Shown here in pieces: positions 1 to 8,852 of a DNA stretch of 64,000 bases. A program made the translations under genes and the position numbers. Source of the DNA: an uncultured Prevotellaceae bacterium (GTDB lineage: Bacteria; Bacteroidota; Bacteroidia; Bacteroidales; Bacteroidaceae); the NCBI GenBank assembly GCA_900318685.1, contig ONLL01000001.1, positions 62,001 to 126,000 of the forward strand, written 5' to 3'. The notes beneath the pieces are model-generated. The model was given only the letters and a program-made list of their open reading frames with translations. It did no database searches and was not told the origin of the DNA. Positions within the stretch are counted from its first letter, which is position 1, and each line of letters begins with the position of its first letter.

Positions 1-2
1 CC

Positions 3-563
3 CTCATCAACCGTCCTGAGATAGAAAACTCAAAACTGGCCATCGAAAGCAGCAACATCAACCTATCCATTGCCAAGGCCGGATGGCTGCCGACAGTCAA
101 CCTTACCAGTGGCGTCTCCACAAGCACTAACTCTCTCTCGAACAACGGTTGGGGCAATCAGATTAAGACCAATGTCAACATGTCAGGCGGACTGTCCGTA
201 AACATTCCCATCTTCGACGGAAAGCAGACCAAGACCAACGTCAGCAAGGCACGCATACAGCAGCAGCAGGCACTGCTCGACCTGCAGGATCAGCAGAAGC
301 AACTCTACCAGACGATAGAAGGATTCTGGCTCGATGCCACCACCAACCAGCAGCGTTTCCGTGCGGCCACAGCCTCTGTCAGCAGTGCGACCAGCAGTTT
401 CGAACTCCTTCAAGAGCAGTTTAACGTCGGTCTGAAGAACATCGTCGAACTGATGAACGGCAAGAATAGCCTTCTCCAGGCTCAGCAGAACCAGCTGCAG
501 GCCAAATACCTCACCCTGCTCAACATGCAGCTGCTGCGCTTCTATGCTAACCACACACATTAA
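3..563 (+). CDS. TolC family outer-membrane efflux channel (3' part only)
   Basis: This is the C-terminal part of an outer-membrane factor that would form the exit duct of a tripartite efflux pump. The reading frame is open from base 3, upstream of the first ATG at 180, so the gene starts outside the window; about 186 residues are visible. The visible part has the TolC pattern: a stretch beginning NRPEIENSKLAIESSN, then a 'KAGWLPTVNL' strand-like segment, then long helical, Gln/Leu-rich segments (QQQQALLDLQDQQKQLYQ; LQEQFNVGLKNIVELMNGKN) that match the alpha-barrel repeats. It lies 27 nt upstream of a MacA-like adaptor gene and two MacB-like ABC genes, which supports the efflux role. The substrate cannot be told. 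Confidence 0.9.
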   Translation, partial: LINRPEIENSKLAIESSNINLSIAKAGWLPTVNLTSGVSTSTNSLSNNGWGNQIKTNVNMSGGLSVNIPIFDGKQTKTNVSKARIQQQQALLDLQDQQKQLYQTIEGFWLDATTNQQRFRAATASVSSATSSFELLQEQFNVGLKNIVELMNGKNSLLQAQQNQLQAKYLTLLNMQLLRFYANHTH

Positions 564-590
564 CCCCACTAAAACCCATCCCACAACAAT

Positions 591-1847
591 ATGAAGAAAA
601 AAATCATCATCGCCGCCGTGTTCGTTGCTGCCGCCATCGTAGCCTTCTTCCTCCTTACCGGCGGCTCAAAGAAACAGACCGTGGAATTCGAGAAGGCTGT
701 AGCCGAGAAGACCACCATCCAGAACAGCATCACCGCCACCGGCACCATCGAGCCTGTGACCTCAGTCACCGTAGGTACTCAAGTCAGCGGTATCGTCAGC
801 CATCTCTATGTCGACTACAACTCTGTCGTGAAGAAAGGACAGGTCATTGCCGAGCTGGACAGGACCAACCTCACCAGCGAGCTCAACACTGCACGTGCCA
901 ACCTTGCCTCAGCCCAGAGCACGATGAACTTCGAGCTGGCTAATTACAACCGATACAAGACGCTCTATGAGAAAGGCCTCGTCAGCGCCAATGACTTTGA
1001 GACGGCTAAGCTGAGCTATCTGAAGGCAAAGGAGCAGGTGACCACATCGCAAGAGACAGTACGCAGAGCACAGACCAACCTGGGCTACGCCACCATCACC
1101 TCGCCCATCGATGGCGTGGTGCTCTCGAAAAGTGTAGAGGAAGGACAAACCGTGGCTGCCTCATTCAATACCCCCGAGCTCTTCACCATCGCTCAGGACC
1201 TCACCGACATGCGTGTCATTGCTGATATCGACGAGGCAGACATAGGAGGAGTAAAGGACGGGCAGCGCGTGATGTTCACCGTTGACGCTTTCCCCGATGA
1301 CCGCTTTGAGGGACACGTCACTCAGGTGCGCCAGCAGGCAACCACCGAGAGCAACGTGGTCACCTACGAGGTAGTCATATCGGCTCCCAACAACGACCTG
1401 AAGCTCAAGCCCGGCCTGACTGCTAACGTCACCATCTTCACACTGGAGAAGAACGATGTGCTTGCCGTACAGAACAAGGCCCTGCGCTTCATGCCCATCG
1501 ATGCCATCCTCTCTGAAGGGCAGACCATCGAGGACTGCGAATCTCCTCAGAAAGTGTGGACGCTTGAGGGCACTGTGTTCAAGGCGCATCCCGTGCAGAC
1601 AGGAATCACCAACGGAATGCTGACTGAGATTTTGGGTGGCATCGAGCCTGGCACCGAAGTTCTCACCGGTTTCACCATCATCGGAGGTGACGAACCTCAA
1701 GGAAACGAGCAGGCACAGAATCCCTTCATGCCCAGACCCAGGAGAGGCAACAACGCCAGAGGCGGTCAGGGTGGCGCAGCAGGTGGCGGCCAGGGCGGCG
1801 CTCAGGGCGGCAACAACAATACGAACCAACAACGAGCTCCCAGATGA
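591..1847 (+). CDS. MacA-like periplasmic adaptor (HlyD/RND-type membrane fusion protein)
   Basis: 418-aa adaptor expected to bridge the inner-membrane ABC transporter and the TolC channel. It begins with a single hydrophobic anchor (about residues 4-22), then a lipoyl-like domain split by a helical hairpin (roughly residues 95-165, rich in Ala/Glu/Gln and containing 'YEKGLVSANDFETAKLSYLK'). The barrel half follows, with 'ATITSPIDGVV' and 'GLTANVTIF', both typical of the family. The last ~35 residues are a Gly/Asn/Gln-rich low-complexity tail, an unusual addition for MacA. It overlaps the downstream ATPase gene by 4 nt (ATGA at 1844), so the two are translationally coupled. MacA itself partners MacB in export of macrolides, peptides or haem-like compounds; the real cargo here is unknown. 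Confidence 0.9.
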   Translation: MKKKIIIAAVFVAAAIVAFFLLTGGSKKQTVEFEKAVAEKTTIQNSITATGTIEPVTSVTVGTQVSGIVSHLYVDYNSVVKKGQVIAELDRTNLTSELNTARANLASAQSTMNFELANYNRYKTLYEKGLVSANDFETAKLSYLKAKEQVTTSQETVRRAQTNLGYATITSPIDGVVLSKSVEEGQTVAASFNTPELFTIAQDLTDMRVIADIDEADIGGVKDGQRVMFTVDAFPDDRFEGHVTQVRQQATTESNVVTYEVVISAPNNDLKLKPGLTANVTIFTLEKNDVLAVQNKALRFMPIDAILSEGQTIEDCESPQKVWTLEGTVFKAHPVQTGITNGMLTEILGGIEPGTEVLTGFTIIGGDEPQGNEQAQNPFMPRPRRGNNARGGQGGAAGGGQGGAQGGNNNTNQQRAPR

Positions 1848-2599
1848 TGAACGAGAAACAGCCAGTCATCGAACTGCAGAACGTCAAGCGCTACTTCCAG
1901 GTGGGCAGCGAGACGGTGAAAGCCCTGCGCGGGGTCTCCTTCAAGATCTATGAAGGCGAGTTCGTCACCATCCAGGGCTCCAGCGGCTCAGGCAAGTCGA
2001 CGCTGCTCAACCAACTGGGATGCCTCGATACGCCCACCAGCGGCGAGTATTACCTCGACGGTATCTCGGTCCGCACCATGTCGAAGACGCAAAGGGCCCA
2101 TCTGCGCAATCGCAAGATCGGGTTCGTATTCCAGAACTACAACCTCCTGCCCAAGACGACGGCCGTGGAAAACGTAGAGCTGCCACTCATGTACAATACG
2201 CAGTACTCTGCACGTGAGCGGCGCGAGAAAGCCATACGTGCCTTGCAGGCCGTAGGACTGGGCGACCGTCTGGAGCACAAGTCCAACCAAATGTCGGGCG
2301 GACAGATGCAGCGAGTGGCCATAGCACGTGCACTCGTCAACGATCCTGCCGTGCTTCTGGCCGATGAGGCCACAGGTAACCTCGACACGCGCACCTCTTT
2401 CGAGATGCTCGTACTGTTCCAGGAACTGCACCGCCAAGGTCACACCATCATCTTCGTCACCCACAACCCTGAGATTGCCGAGTACTCCTCTCGCAACATT
2501 TTCCTCCGTGACGGCAAGATACGCGAAGACACCCTCAACCTCGACATCAAGTCAGCAGCCGAGGCACTTGCACAACTGCCAATACCGAAGGACGACTAA
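1844..2599 (+). CDS. MacB-type ABC transporter ATP-binding protein
   Basis: 251-aa nucleotide-binding subunit, expected at the cytoplasmic face of the inner membrane. Walker A (GSSGSGKST) is at about residues 45-53, the Q-loop at '[10 protein letters not shown]', the ABC signature at '[15 protein letters not shown]' and Walker B/D-loop at '[13 protein letters not shown]'. This is the LolD/MacB/FtsE subgroup. In E. coli MacB the ATPase and permease are one chain; here they are separate genes, as is common in Bacteroidetes. Start chosen at the ATGA overlap with the adaptor gene. The permease gene starts 11 nt downstream. Confidence 0.93.
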   Translation: MMNEKQPVIELQNVKRYFQVGSETVKALRGVSFKIYEGEFVTIQGSSGSGKSTLLNQLGCLDTPTSGEYYLDGISVRTMSKTQRAHLRNRKIGFVFQNYNLLPKTTAVENVELPLMYNTQYSARERREKAIRALQAVGLGDRLEHKSNQMSGGQMQRVAIARALVNDPAVLLADEATGNLDTRTSFEMLVLFQELHRQGHTIIFVTHNPEIAEYSSRNIFLRDGKIREDTLNLDIKSAAEALAQLPIPKDD

Positions 2600-2610
2600 A
2601 GACTCATCAT

Positions 2611-3828
2611 ATGAACATACTCAATCTCTTCAAAGTCAGCCTTCGGGCTATAGCCAGCAATAAGATGCGGTCGTTCCTCTCCATGCTGGGCATCATCATC
2701 GGCGTGGCAGCAGTCATCATCATGATGGCCATCGGACAAGGATCGAAGGAGAGCATACGCGCCGAGCTGTCGACCATGGGCACCAACCTCCTCACCATCC
2801 GTCCAGGAGCAGACATGCGTGGCGGCGTACGCCAGGATCCTTCCGCCATGCAAACCCTGAAGATGGCCGACTACGAGCGCATCGTCCGTGAAAAGAAGTT
2901 TGTCACGAAGGTGTCGCCCGAGGTCACTGCCAGCGGACAAGCCATTTATGGCAACAACAATACCACGACATCGATGTATGGTGAGTCCATCGACTACCTC
3001 GACATCCGGCAGTGGGTCATCGAGGAAGGCGAATTCTTCACCGAGGAGGACATCCACAAGGCTGCAAAGGTCTGCGTCATCGGTGCCACCGTTGTCAAGG
3101 AGCTCTTCGGCACCACCGATCCCATAGGTAAGACCATCCGTTTCAAGTCGATTCCAATGCGCGTAATCGGTGTGCTCAAGTCCAAGGGCTACAACAACTG
3201 GGGCATGGACCAGGACAATGTCATGATCTCCCCCTACACCACTGTTATGAAGCGCATTGCCGCCCAGACATGGTTTTCCAGCATCATCTGTTCCGCCATT
3301 ACTGAGGAAATGAGCGATGCCGCCATTGAGGAGCTCACACAGATGCTCCGCGACAACCACAAGCTCAGGGGCGAGGCTGTCGACGACTTCACCATCCGCT
3401 CACAGGCCGAGATGATGGAGACAATGTCCACTACGATGGACACCGTTACCATCATCCTCGTCGTAGCTGCAGCTTTCTCGCTCCTTGTCGCCGGCATCGG
3501 CATCATGAACATCATGCTGGTCAGTGTAACCGAGCGCACAAAAGAGATCGGTCTCCGTATGGCCGTAGGAGCCACCGGGCCCGTCATCTCACTGCAGTTC
3601 CTCATTGAGTCGATACTCATATCCCTCACCGGCGGACTGCTAGGCATCCTTGTGGGCTGTTCGGCCAGCGAATGGGCAGTGCCAGCATTCGGCATGCCCA
3701 GCAGTGTGCCTGCATGGAGCATCTATGTCAGTTTCCTCGTATGTGTATGCATCGGTGTCATCTTCGGATACATACCCGCCCAGAAAGCAGCCAACATGGA
3801 TCCCATCGAGGCCATCCGTCACGAGTAA
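2611..3828 (+). CDS. MacB-type ABC transporter permease
   Basis: 405-aa permease with one N-terminal membrane helix (about residues 18-40, 'SMLGIIIGVAAVIIMMAIG'), a ~220-residue periplasmic MacB-PCD domain, and three C-terminal helices of the FtsX fold (from about residue 280, with 'VAGIGIMNIMLVSVTERTKE' followed by IGLRMAVGA). Four-helix MacB permeases use the ATPase to drive a mechanical transmission across the periplasm rather than a classical channel. It ends the TolC-adaptor-ATPase-permease operon. The next gene is on the opposite strand and converges, only 34 nt away. Confidence 0.92.
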   Translation: MNILNLFKVSLRAIASNKMRSFLSMLGIIIGVAAVIIMMAIGQGSKESIRAELSTMGTNLLTIRPGADMRGGVRQDPSAMQTLKMADYERIVREKKFVTKVSPEVTASGQAIYGNNNTTTSMYGESIDYLDIRQWVIEEGEFFTEEDIHKAAKVCVIGATVVKELFGTTDPIGKTIRFKSIPMRVIGVLKSKGYNNWGMDQDNVMISPYTTVMKRIAAQTWFSSIICSAITEEMSDAAIEELTQMLRDNHKLRGEAVDDFTIRSQAEMMETMSTTMDTVTIILVVAAAFSLLVAGIGIMNIMLVSVTERTKEIGLRMAVGATGPVISLQFLIESILISLTGGLLGILVGCSASEWAVPAFGMPSSVPAWSIYVSFLVCVCIGVIFGYIPAQKAANMDPIEAIRHE

Positions 3829-3862
3829 GTCTCTCTGCAGAGGCAGCCTCCGCGGCGCATCT

Positions 3863-4321
3863 TCACACCTTGTTCTCGATATCGCGGCCCTCGACCTCTT
3901 CAAGGAAATCCTCGCGCATGACCAGCAGGAGGTCGCGAGTGTATTCCTGGAGGAGACCTTTGTAGTAGGTCACGTCCTTGTGGTTCGACTGCGTGATGCG
4001 CTCCCACAGGGTGCGGCGGGTAGCAGCACGATGGGCGTTGGCGACGGCCTCGCGGTCGTCGTCAGTCATCCGTTCGCGCAACTCCTGTTCCTCCAGAACC
4101 AAAGGTGTTCCACGCAATGGCTCGGGCGCCACCTGCGGCCACAACTCTACGAGGTAGGCACGGTATTCGGCCTCTATCTTCAGCGGCAGGTCTTGGGTAT
4201 ATTCACCAATGGTCTCAGGACGCTCGTTGGCGGCTTCGTGTACCAGATTGCCAAAATACTTGCTGAGTAGCTCCTGCTCCTTTTGTTCGCAGCGTTGACG
4301 AGGGGATAAGTTTTCTTGCAT
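3863..4321 (-). CDS. hypothetical protein, 152 aa, charged, cytosolic
   Basis: I do not recognise the family. The frame is open further upstream, but the start at 4321 (MQENLSPRQRCEQKEQELLS) is preferred because it lies after the stop of the preceding exported protein at 4372. The protein has no signal peptide or membrane segment. It is rich in Glu and Arg and looks mostly alpha-helical (for example EEQELRERMTDDDREAVANA and 'YYKGLLQEYTRDLLLVMRED'). It is the last gene of the 24-kb minus-strand series of large exported proteins, 50 nt after the GLUG/LRR gene, so co-transcription is plausible but not shown. Its job cannot be inferred from sequence alone. Confidence 0.65.
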   Translation of the reverse strand: MQENLSPRQRCEQKEQELLSKYFGNLVHEAANERPETIGEYTQDLPLKIEAEYRAYLVELWPQVAPEPLRGTPLVLEEQELRERMTDDDREAVANAHRAATRRTLWERITQSNHKDVTYYKGLLQEYTRDLLLVMREDFLEEVEGRDIENKV

Positions 4322-4371
4322 TGTTCTATTTGTTATGGGAATGATGGCCATACTGATATCGACGGCCATTC

Positions 4372-7300
4372 TTATTGAATTACGACTTTGCGCCCATTCT
4401 TGATGTAGATGCCCCGTGCCGTGGGCTGGCCATTGAGGCTGCGCCCATCGAGAGAGTACCACCCAGGCTGTGAAGGATGGGACGTGAGGGAAGCCTCTGT
4501 CTCTGGAATGGCGGAAGGCTCATCAATGGTGTCATCGATGACAACGGAGAATGCCGGTCTGGACTCACTCACCCAGTTGCAATAGACATAGGCCTTGAAT
4601 GGCGGGAGCCTCTCGCCTGTGAAGCCGAAGAATCCCACGTCGCCACTCTTGTTTCTGGAGAGTGCCAGCACGCTGAACTCGTTCTGTATGCCCATCTGGT
4701 TGACGGGCGTGCCATATACCGGTTCGTTACCTATCATCGTCTGTCCGATGTTGGTACCCATGAGTTTGTTGCGCGAGTCAGGCACGTTGTCAGCAGACGT
4801 CATGCCGGGTTCGGGAGTGAGGATATAGGTGCCGGGCGTCTCGCTGTAGACGACGACGGGCACGGTATGGTGCAACTTGTTGGGGGTACGCTTGAGCGTG
4901 ATTTGCCTGGTTTCTGGTGTGACAGCATCTTCCATGATGTAGGCCTTGACATTGCTGGGCAGCTTCGTGCAGAAGCCGATGTACATGGTGCCCCACTGTG
5001 CGCTGGAGATGGTGAGGGGGAAGTAGCGGTGGAGCTTGCCGGCACTGGCATAGGGCTGCCAATAGTCTTTGGCTAAATACTCCTTCATGAGGATGCCTTC
5101 GTCATTGCCGCCCGTGGCATACTGGGCTAGTTTCCATTGCACGCCGTCGAAGGTGCCGTCGTTGATGTAGATGTCCATCAGCTGGCCGTTGTCGTCGTAG
5201 TCGTAATGGACGATGGCCTCATCGTCTAACTGTACGGCGCTGCCCTCGGGTTTGGGGTAGTCGATGTATATCGTATTGAGTTGGGGTATTTTGTAGAAGG
5301 CATGTGAGGCGATGTTATGGAACGGTCCGTGCAGGGTGATGCTCTCTTCGCCACGGGCTGGCGGGTAGGCCTTCAGATACAGGTCGGCATCGGTGGTGAA
5401 GAGGGCATGGTCGCGCACCTCGAAGAAGGTGTTTCTCGGCTCCACGTAGATGTCCTTGATGCTGGAGCCGTCGAGCACTCCGGGTTCGATGGCCTCGGTG
5501 GTGGTGGGGATGGTCACGGACTCCAGGCTGGTGCAGCCGCTGAACACTCCGGGGCCTATGGCTTTTAGCTGCCGGGGCAGCTCCACCTCCGTCAGGTCAC
5601 TGAGACCGGAGAGCAGGTCGCTCTTCAAAACCGTGATGCCTGTGAAGAAGCGCAACTCAGGGAAGGCTGTCACATGGTTCGCCTTGGCTGCGGTATTGAA
5701 TGCCTTTATTATTTCAGTATCGCTGTCAGAATCCAGGTAATCTGACTTCAACGTCACGGCATTGCGCAACGTCACCACGTCGGTGTCTACATTCTTTCCT
5801 AATGCCGAAAGCCATGCCTTCTTGCAGTTCACATCCTTGAAGTCGATGCCGACGATGGCTTCATGATCCAAGACGACATCGAGATGCATGACGCGGAGCG
5901 CCTTGGTGCACTGGCTATTGGATTCGTTGGTACGTACAGAGATATAGTCTTCGCCATAGCTCATGGGCGACGCAGCGCCACACTCGTTGATGACATCGAC
6001 GTAGGTATCGCCATGGGCTGCCATCCAGGTGACATTGTCTGTGGGGAACTCGAAGATCTTCGTCACGTGGCCTGCCCTGTCACCGTCGGCGAAGAGCACC
6101 GGCATGGAGAGGATGTCGCCGTAGGGTGTCTTGGCAAACTGCTTGAGCATGGGGTAGCGGCCCTTCTCGTGCTGCCACACGCTGTTGCCGGCAAAGATGT
6201 CGCCACCTATCATCTCGGCAGTGGTATGCTCACCTCTGTCTTGTGTCGTCTGGAATTCCGCTGTCATCTGCTGCTTGTCGAAATACCAGGTGGTGATATC
6301 CGATTCGGAATTGTTCGAAGAAGAAGCTATGCCTCGGCGGGTATAAAAGTTCTCGACCTTGCCCGTAAAGACACAGCGATTGATCTTCTTTATGCCAGAG
6401 CCAGCGATGCCGCTGCCGGTGCTCCCTGTCGGTGACGTGGGATTATTCATATGCAGTCCGTATTCCACGTGTACACAGGCGAAGCAGTCCTCGACGATGC
6501 CGCAATCAATATATATATTCTTACCCCTAAGTGATGATGTATATGCATCGATATCAGTGGCATGACCAACAACACCGGCACAATAATTCTTGTTGTCGAC
6601 AATGCCGTGGAATATACACCGTTCTGCCTTCGCTTCACCCGTCATCAAGCCACATAGGAGGCCGCTACGTACGGCGTCAGAGGAAGAAGGATTAATTGAA
6701 AGGTAGCTGTCGACAATGCCCATGTCGTGGACATATCCACTGAGAATGCTGAACAGACCGGAAACATTTTCTTTATGAGTAAATGTCAGGTCACCTTGCT
6801 TCCTGCTGAATGTTGCATTTGTGATATAGCTCGTGATATAGGCGCCGTAGATGCTATAGCCGCTGCCGTCGAGATTGGCGTGCCACTCCACGGGTGTCCA
6901 CACCTTGGCTCCGCTCTTCGCCGTCTCGTCCGCCTGCAAGAGGCTGGTATTGAGGAAGATGTCGTTGGTCAGGCGATAGTACATGTCGCTACGGTTGTAC
7001 ACCTCTTTGTTGTTAGCGACGCGCAGGAGCTGGGTAGCATTCTGAATGAGGTAGGGGTCGTTGATGGCGCCGTTGCCACCGGGGAAGTCGGAGGGTTCAT
7101 TGTCGTTCCAGGGTATGCCGTAGGTGACGACGAGGTGCACCTTGCGTTCCAGGCTCTTCTTGGTTTCCTCATTATAGTATGTGACGACGACGTCGGCCTC
7201 TCCCGGGTCCAGGGGTGTGATGGTCTTCACTGCCGACTCGGCATCCTCCTCGAGTTTGAGGAACGTATTGCAGGCGGCGCCATTGGGTGCTTTCACCAAG

Positions 7301-8838
7301 TCGAACATGCCCAGTGCCCTCTTCGTGGAACGGTTGTAGGCGACGGGTATCAGCTCGGAGACGGTGGTCACCTGCCAGGCGCAGAAGTAGGAGTGCAGCG
7401 GGTCTTTCACATAGAAGGGTATGGCTGCCAGCATGATGTTGTCCTCGTAGCACATCTTTCTACGTAATTTGTCTTCAGCCGCTGTCCTGGCATCGATGGG
7501 CGCCATCAGGAGACTTTTGTACGGATCTTCGTCGCTGGCCAGCTCCTTCGACTTCTTGTTTGTAATCTCTGCCTCGGTAAATCCGTCGACATTTCTTACC
7601 GCCGGCAGGTTGCAGAGGAAGCGGTCGTAGACGACGTCATTGATAGTATGATCATTCTTTATCGTCTGCGAAACATCAGAGGGCATGTATCCGACGACGG
7701 CTCCACCATTTTGCGTATTACCAAAGATGGTGCCTGCATAGGTGCTGGAAGTGAGGTAACATGTACCTGCACGTACGCTGCCTACCAAGCCTCCGGTATT
7801 GGCACCGTTGGTGGTGTACAGGTATGCCGATGAAAAGGAATTCAGGAAATTGGTATAGGTGCCCGATTCGACCTTTCCTACCAGTCCGCCAATGTCGCCA
7901 GATTGGCCTGTGATGGACATAGTGGACACACAGCTATTTGCCTCAATGGAACCACTGTTGATACCCACCAGTCCGCCACAGGAGTTGGAGCCACTGCTCG
8001 TGATAGTGCCGGAAGAGGAACAATAGTTGAGGTATATCAACTTAGTGTCGGCTTCTACTTTTCCGATGATGCCTCCTACGTGGCTATTACTGCCACAGGA
8101 GATGTCAATATTGGAATGACAATCATAAAAATCAAGTTTATTACCATCTGATGAGGAAGTGATAGAGCCAATGATGCCGCCACCTATCACGTTTTGTCTA
8201 TTGGCAATCAGTTTCGTATTGATGACTTTATTGGTATTTAGCGTCTTTCCCAAAACAGTATATTCACCTTTTCCAATCACTCCGCCCATATACAACGTAG
8301 AGCTGCCCGTCAGCTCACATTTGGAATCTTCAACAGTACAGTCGTATACTTCACTCATATGTGTGTGACCTGCTATAAAACCGGCATACTCTGTCGTACT
8401 GCCGCTGATATTGGCTCCCTTGATGGTCAAATTTTGCACAATGCAATATTTTGAATAACCGAAAAGGCCCGCCTTTACTTGATTATTCACAGTCATTCCG
8501 CTGATGGTATGGCCCTGAGCTTTAAACTTCAAACGATTAAAAATATCTCGTCCCTCATAGTTGATAGGAATCCAGTAGTGACCACTCAAGTCAATGTCGG
8601 CATCCAAAAAGGACTCTACAGTCAGAGTTCTATACTTGTTTAATACATTGTTTTCGTAGGCCAAGCGTGCCAGTTGGGCGGCATTTTCAATATGAATGAT
8701 GACAGTCTCTCCGTTAACTTCTTCACTCTTGTACTCCGACGCATAGTTACCTGCATCCGTCCAGTTGCCTGACGGCTGAGCCCATGCTGCAGTGATTGTC
8801 AGCAGCAGGGAGGCTATGATAGACAATACTCGTTTCAT
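4372..8838 (-). CDS. large exported GLUG-motif / BspA-type leucine-rich-repeat protein (module copy 1, 'A')
   Basis: 1488-aa exported protein. The N-terminus is a signal peptide (MKRVLSIIASLLLTITAAWA, cut before QPSGNW). Residues ~60-400 hold repeated GLUG-type motifs such as 'CGGLVGINSGS', 'IGGLVGKVESGT' and 'TGGLVGSVRAGT', which form beta-helix-like coils. Around residues 1070-1150 there is an LRR_5 (BspA-type) segment ('LKAIGPGVFSGCTSLESV'). The last ~35 residues (YSLDGRSLNGQPTARGIYI then NGRKVVIQ) are a short C-terminal tail seen on many Prevotella surface proteins and resembling type IX secretion sorting domains; that reading is inference. BspA-like proteins act in surface adhesion. It shares architecture and stretches of sequence with the 17516-22978 protein, so the two are paralogues. 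It follows the 8853-14138 gene with a 14-nt gap. Confidence 0.85.
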   Translation of the reverse strand: MKRVLSIIASLLLTITAAWAQPSGNWTDAGNYASEYKSEEVNGETVIIHIENAAQLARLAYENNVLNKYRTLTVESFLDADIDLSGHYWIPINYEGRDIFNRLKFKAQGHTISGMTVNNQVKAGLFGYSKYCIVQNLTIKGANISGSTTEYAGFIAGHTHMSEVYDCTVEDSKCELTGSSTLYMGGVIGKGEYTVLGKTLNTNKVINTKLIANRQNVIGGGIIGSITSSSDGNKLDFYDCHSNIDISCGSNSHVGGIIGKVEADTKLIYLNYCSSSGTITSSGSNSCGGLVGINSGSIEANSCVSTMSITGQSGDIGGLVGKVESGTYTNFLNSFSSAYLYTTNGANTGGLVGSVRAGTCYLTSSTYAGTIFGNTQNGGAVVGYMPSDVSQTIKNDHTINDVVYDRFLCNLPAVRNVDGFTEAEITNKKSKELASDEDPYKSLLMAPIDARTAAEDKLRRKMCYEDNIMLAAIPFYVKDPLHSYFCAWQVTTVSELIPVAYNRSTKRALGMFDLVKAPNGAACNTFLKLEEDAESAVKTITPLDPGEADVVVTYYNEETKKSLERKVHLVVTYGIPWNDNEPSDFPGGNGAINDPYLIQNATQLLRVANNKEVYNRSDMYYRLTNDIFLNTSLLQADETAKSGAKVWTPVEWHANLDGSGYSIYGAYITSYITNATFSRKQGDLTFTHKENVSGLFSILSGYVHDMGIVDSYLSINPSSSDAVRSGLLCGLMTGEAKAERCIFHGIVDNKNYCAGVVGHATDIDAYTSSLRGKNIYIDCGIVEDCFACVHVEYGLHMNNPTSPTGSTGSGIAGSGIKKINRCVFTGKVENFYTRRGIASSSNNSESDITTWYFDKQQMTAEFQTTQDRGEHTTAEMIGGDIFAGNSVWQHEKGRYPMLKQFAKTPYGDILSMPVLFADGDRAGHVTKIFEFPTDNVTWMAAHGDTYVDVINECGAASPMSYGEDYISVRTNESNSQCTKALRVMHLDVVLDHEAIVGIDFKDVNCKKAWLSALGKNVDTDVVTLRNAVTLKSDYLDSDSDTEIIKAFNTAAKANHVTAFPELRFFTGITVLKSDLLSGLSDLTEVELPRQLKAIGPGVFSGCTSLESVTIPTTTEAIEPGVLDGSSIKDIYVEPRNTFFEVRDHALFTTDADLYLKAYPPARGEESITLHGPFHNIASHAFYKIPQLNTIYIDYPKPEGSAVQLDDEAIVHYDYDDNGQLMDIYINDGTFDGVQWKLAQYATGGNDEGILMKEYLAKDYWQPYASAGKLHRYFPLTISSAQWGTMYIGFCTKLPSNVKAYIMEDAVTPETRQITLKRTPNKLHHTVPVVVYSETPGTYILTPEPGMTSADNVPDSRNKLMGTNIGQTMIGNEPVYGTPVNQMGIQNEFSVLALSRNKSGDVGFFGFTGERLPPFKAYVYCNWVSESRPAFSVVIDDTIDEPSAIPETEASLTSHPSQPGWYSLDGRSLNGQPTARGIYIKNGRKVVIQ

Positions 8839-8852
8839 GATACTTGACTTTT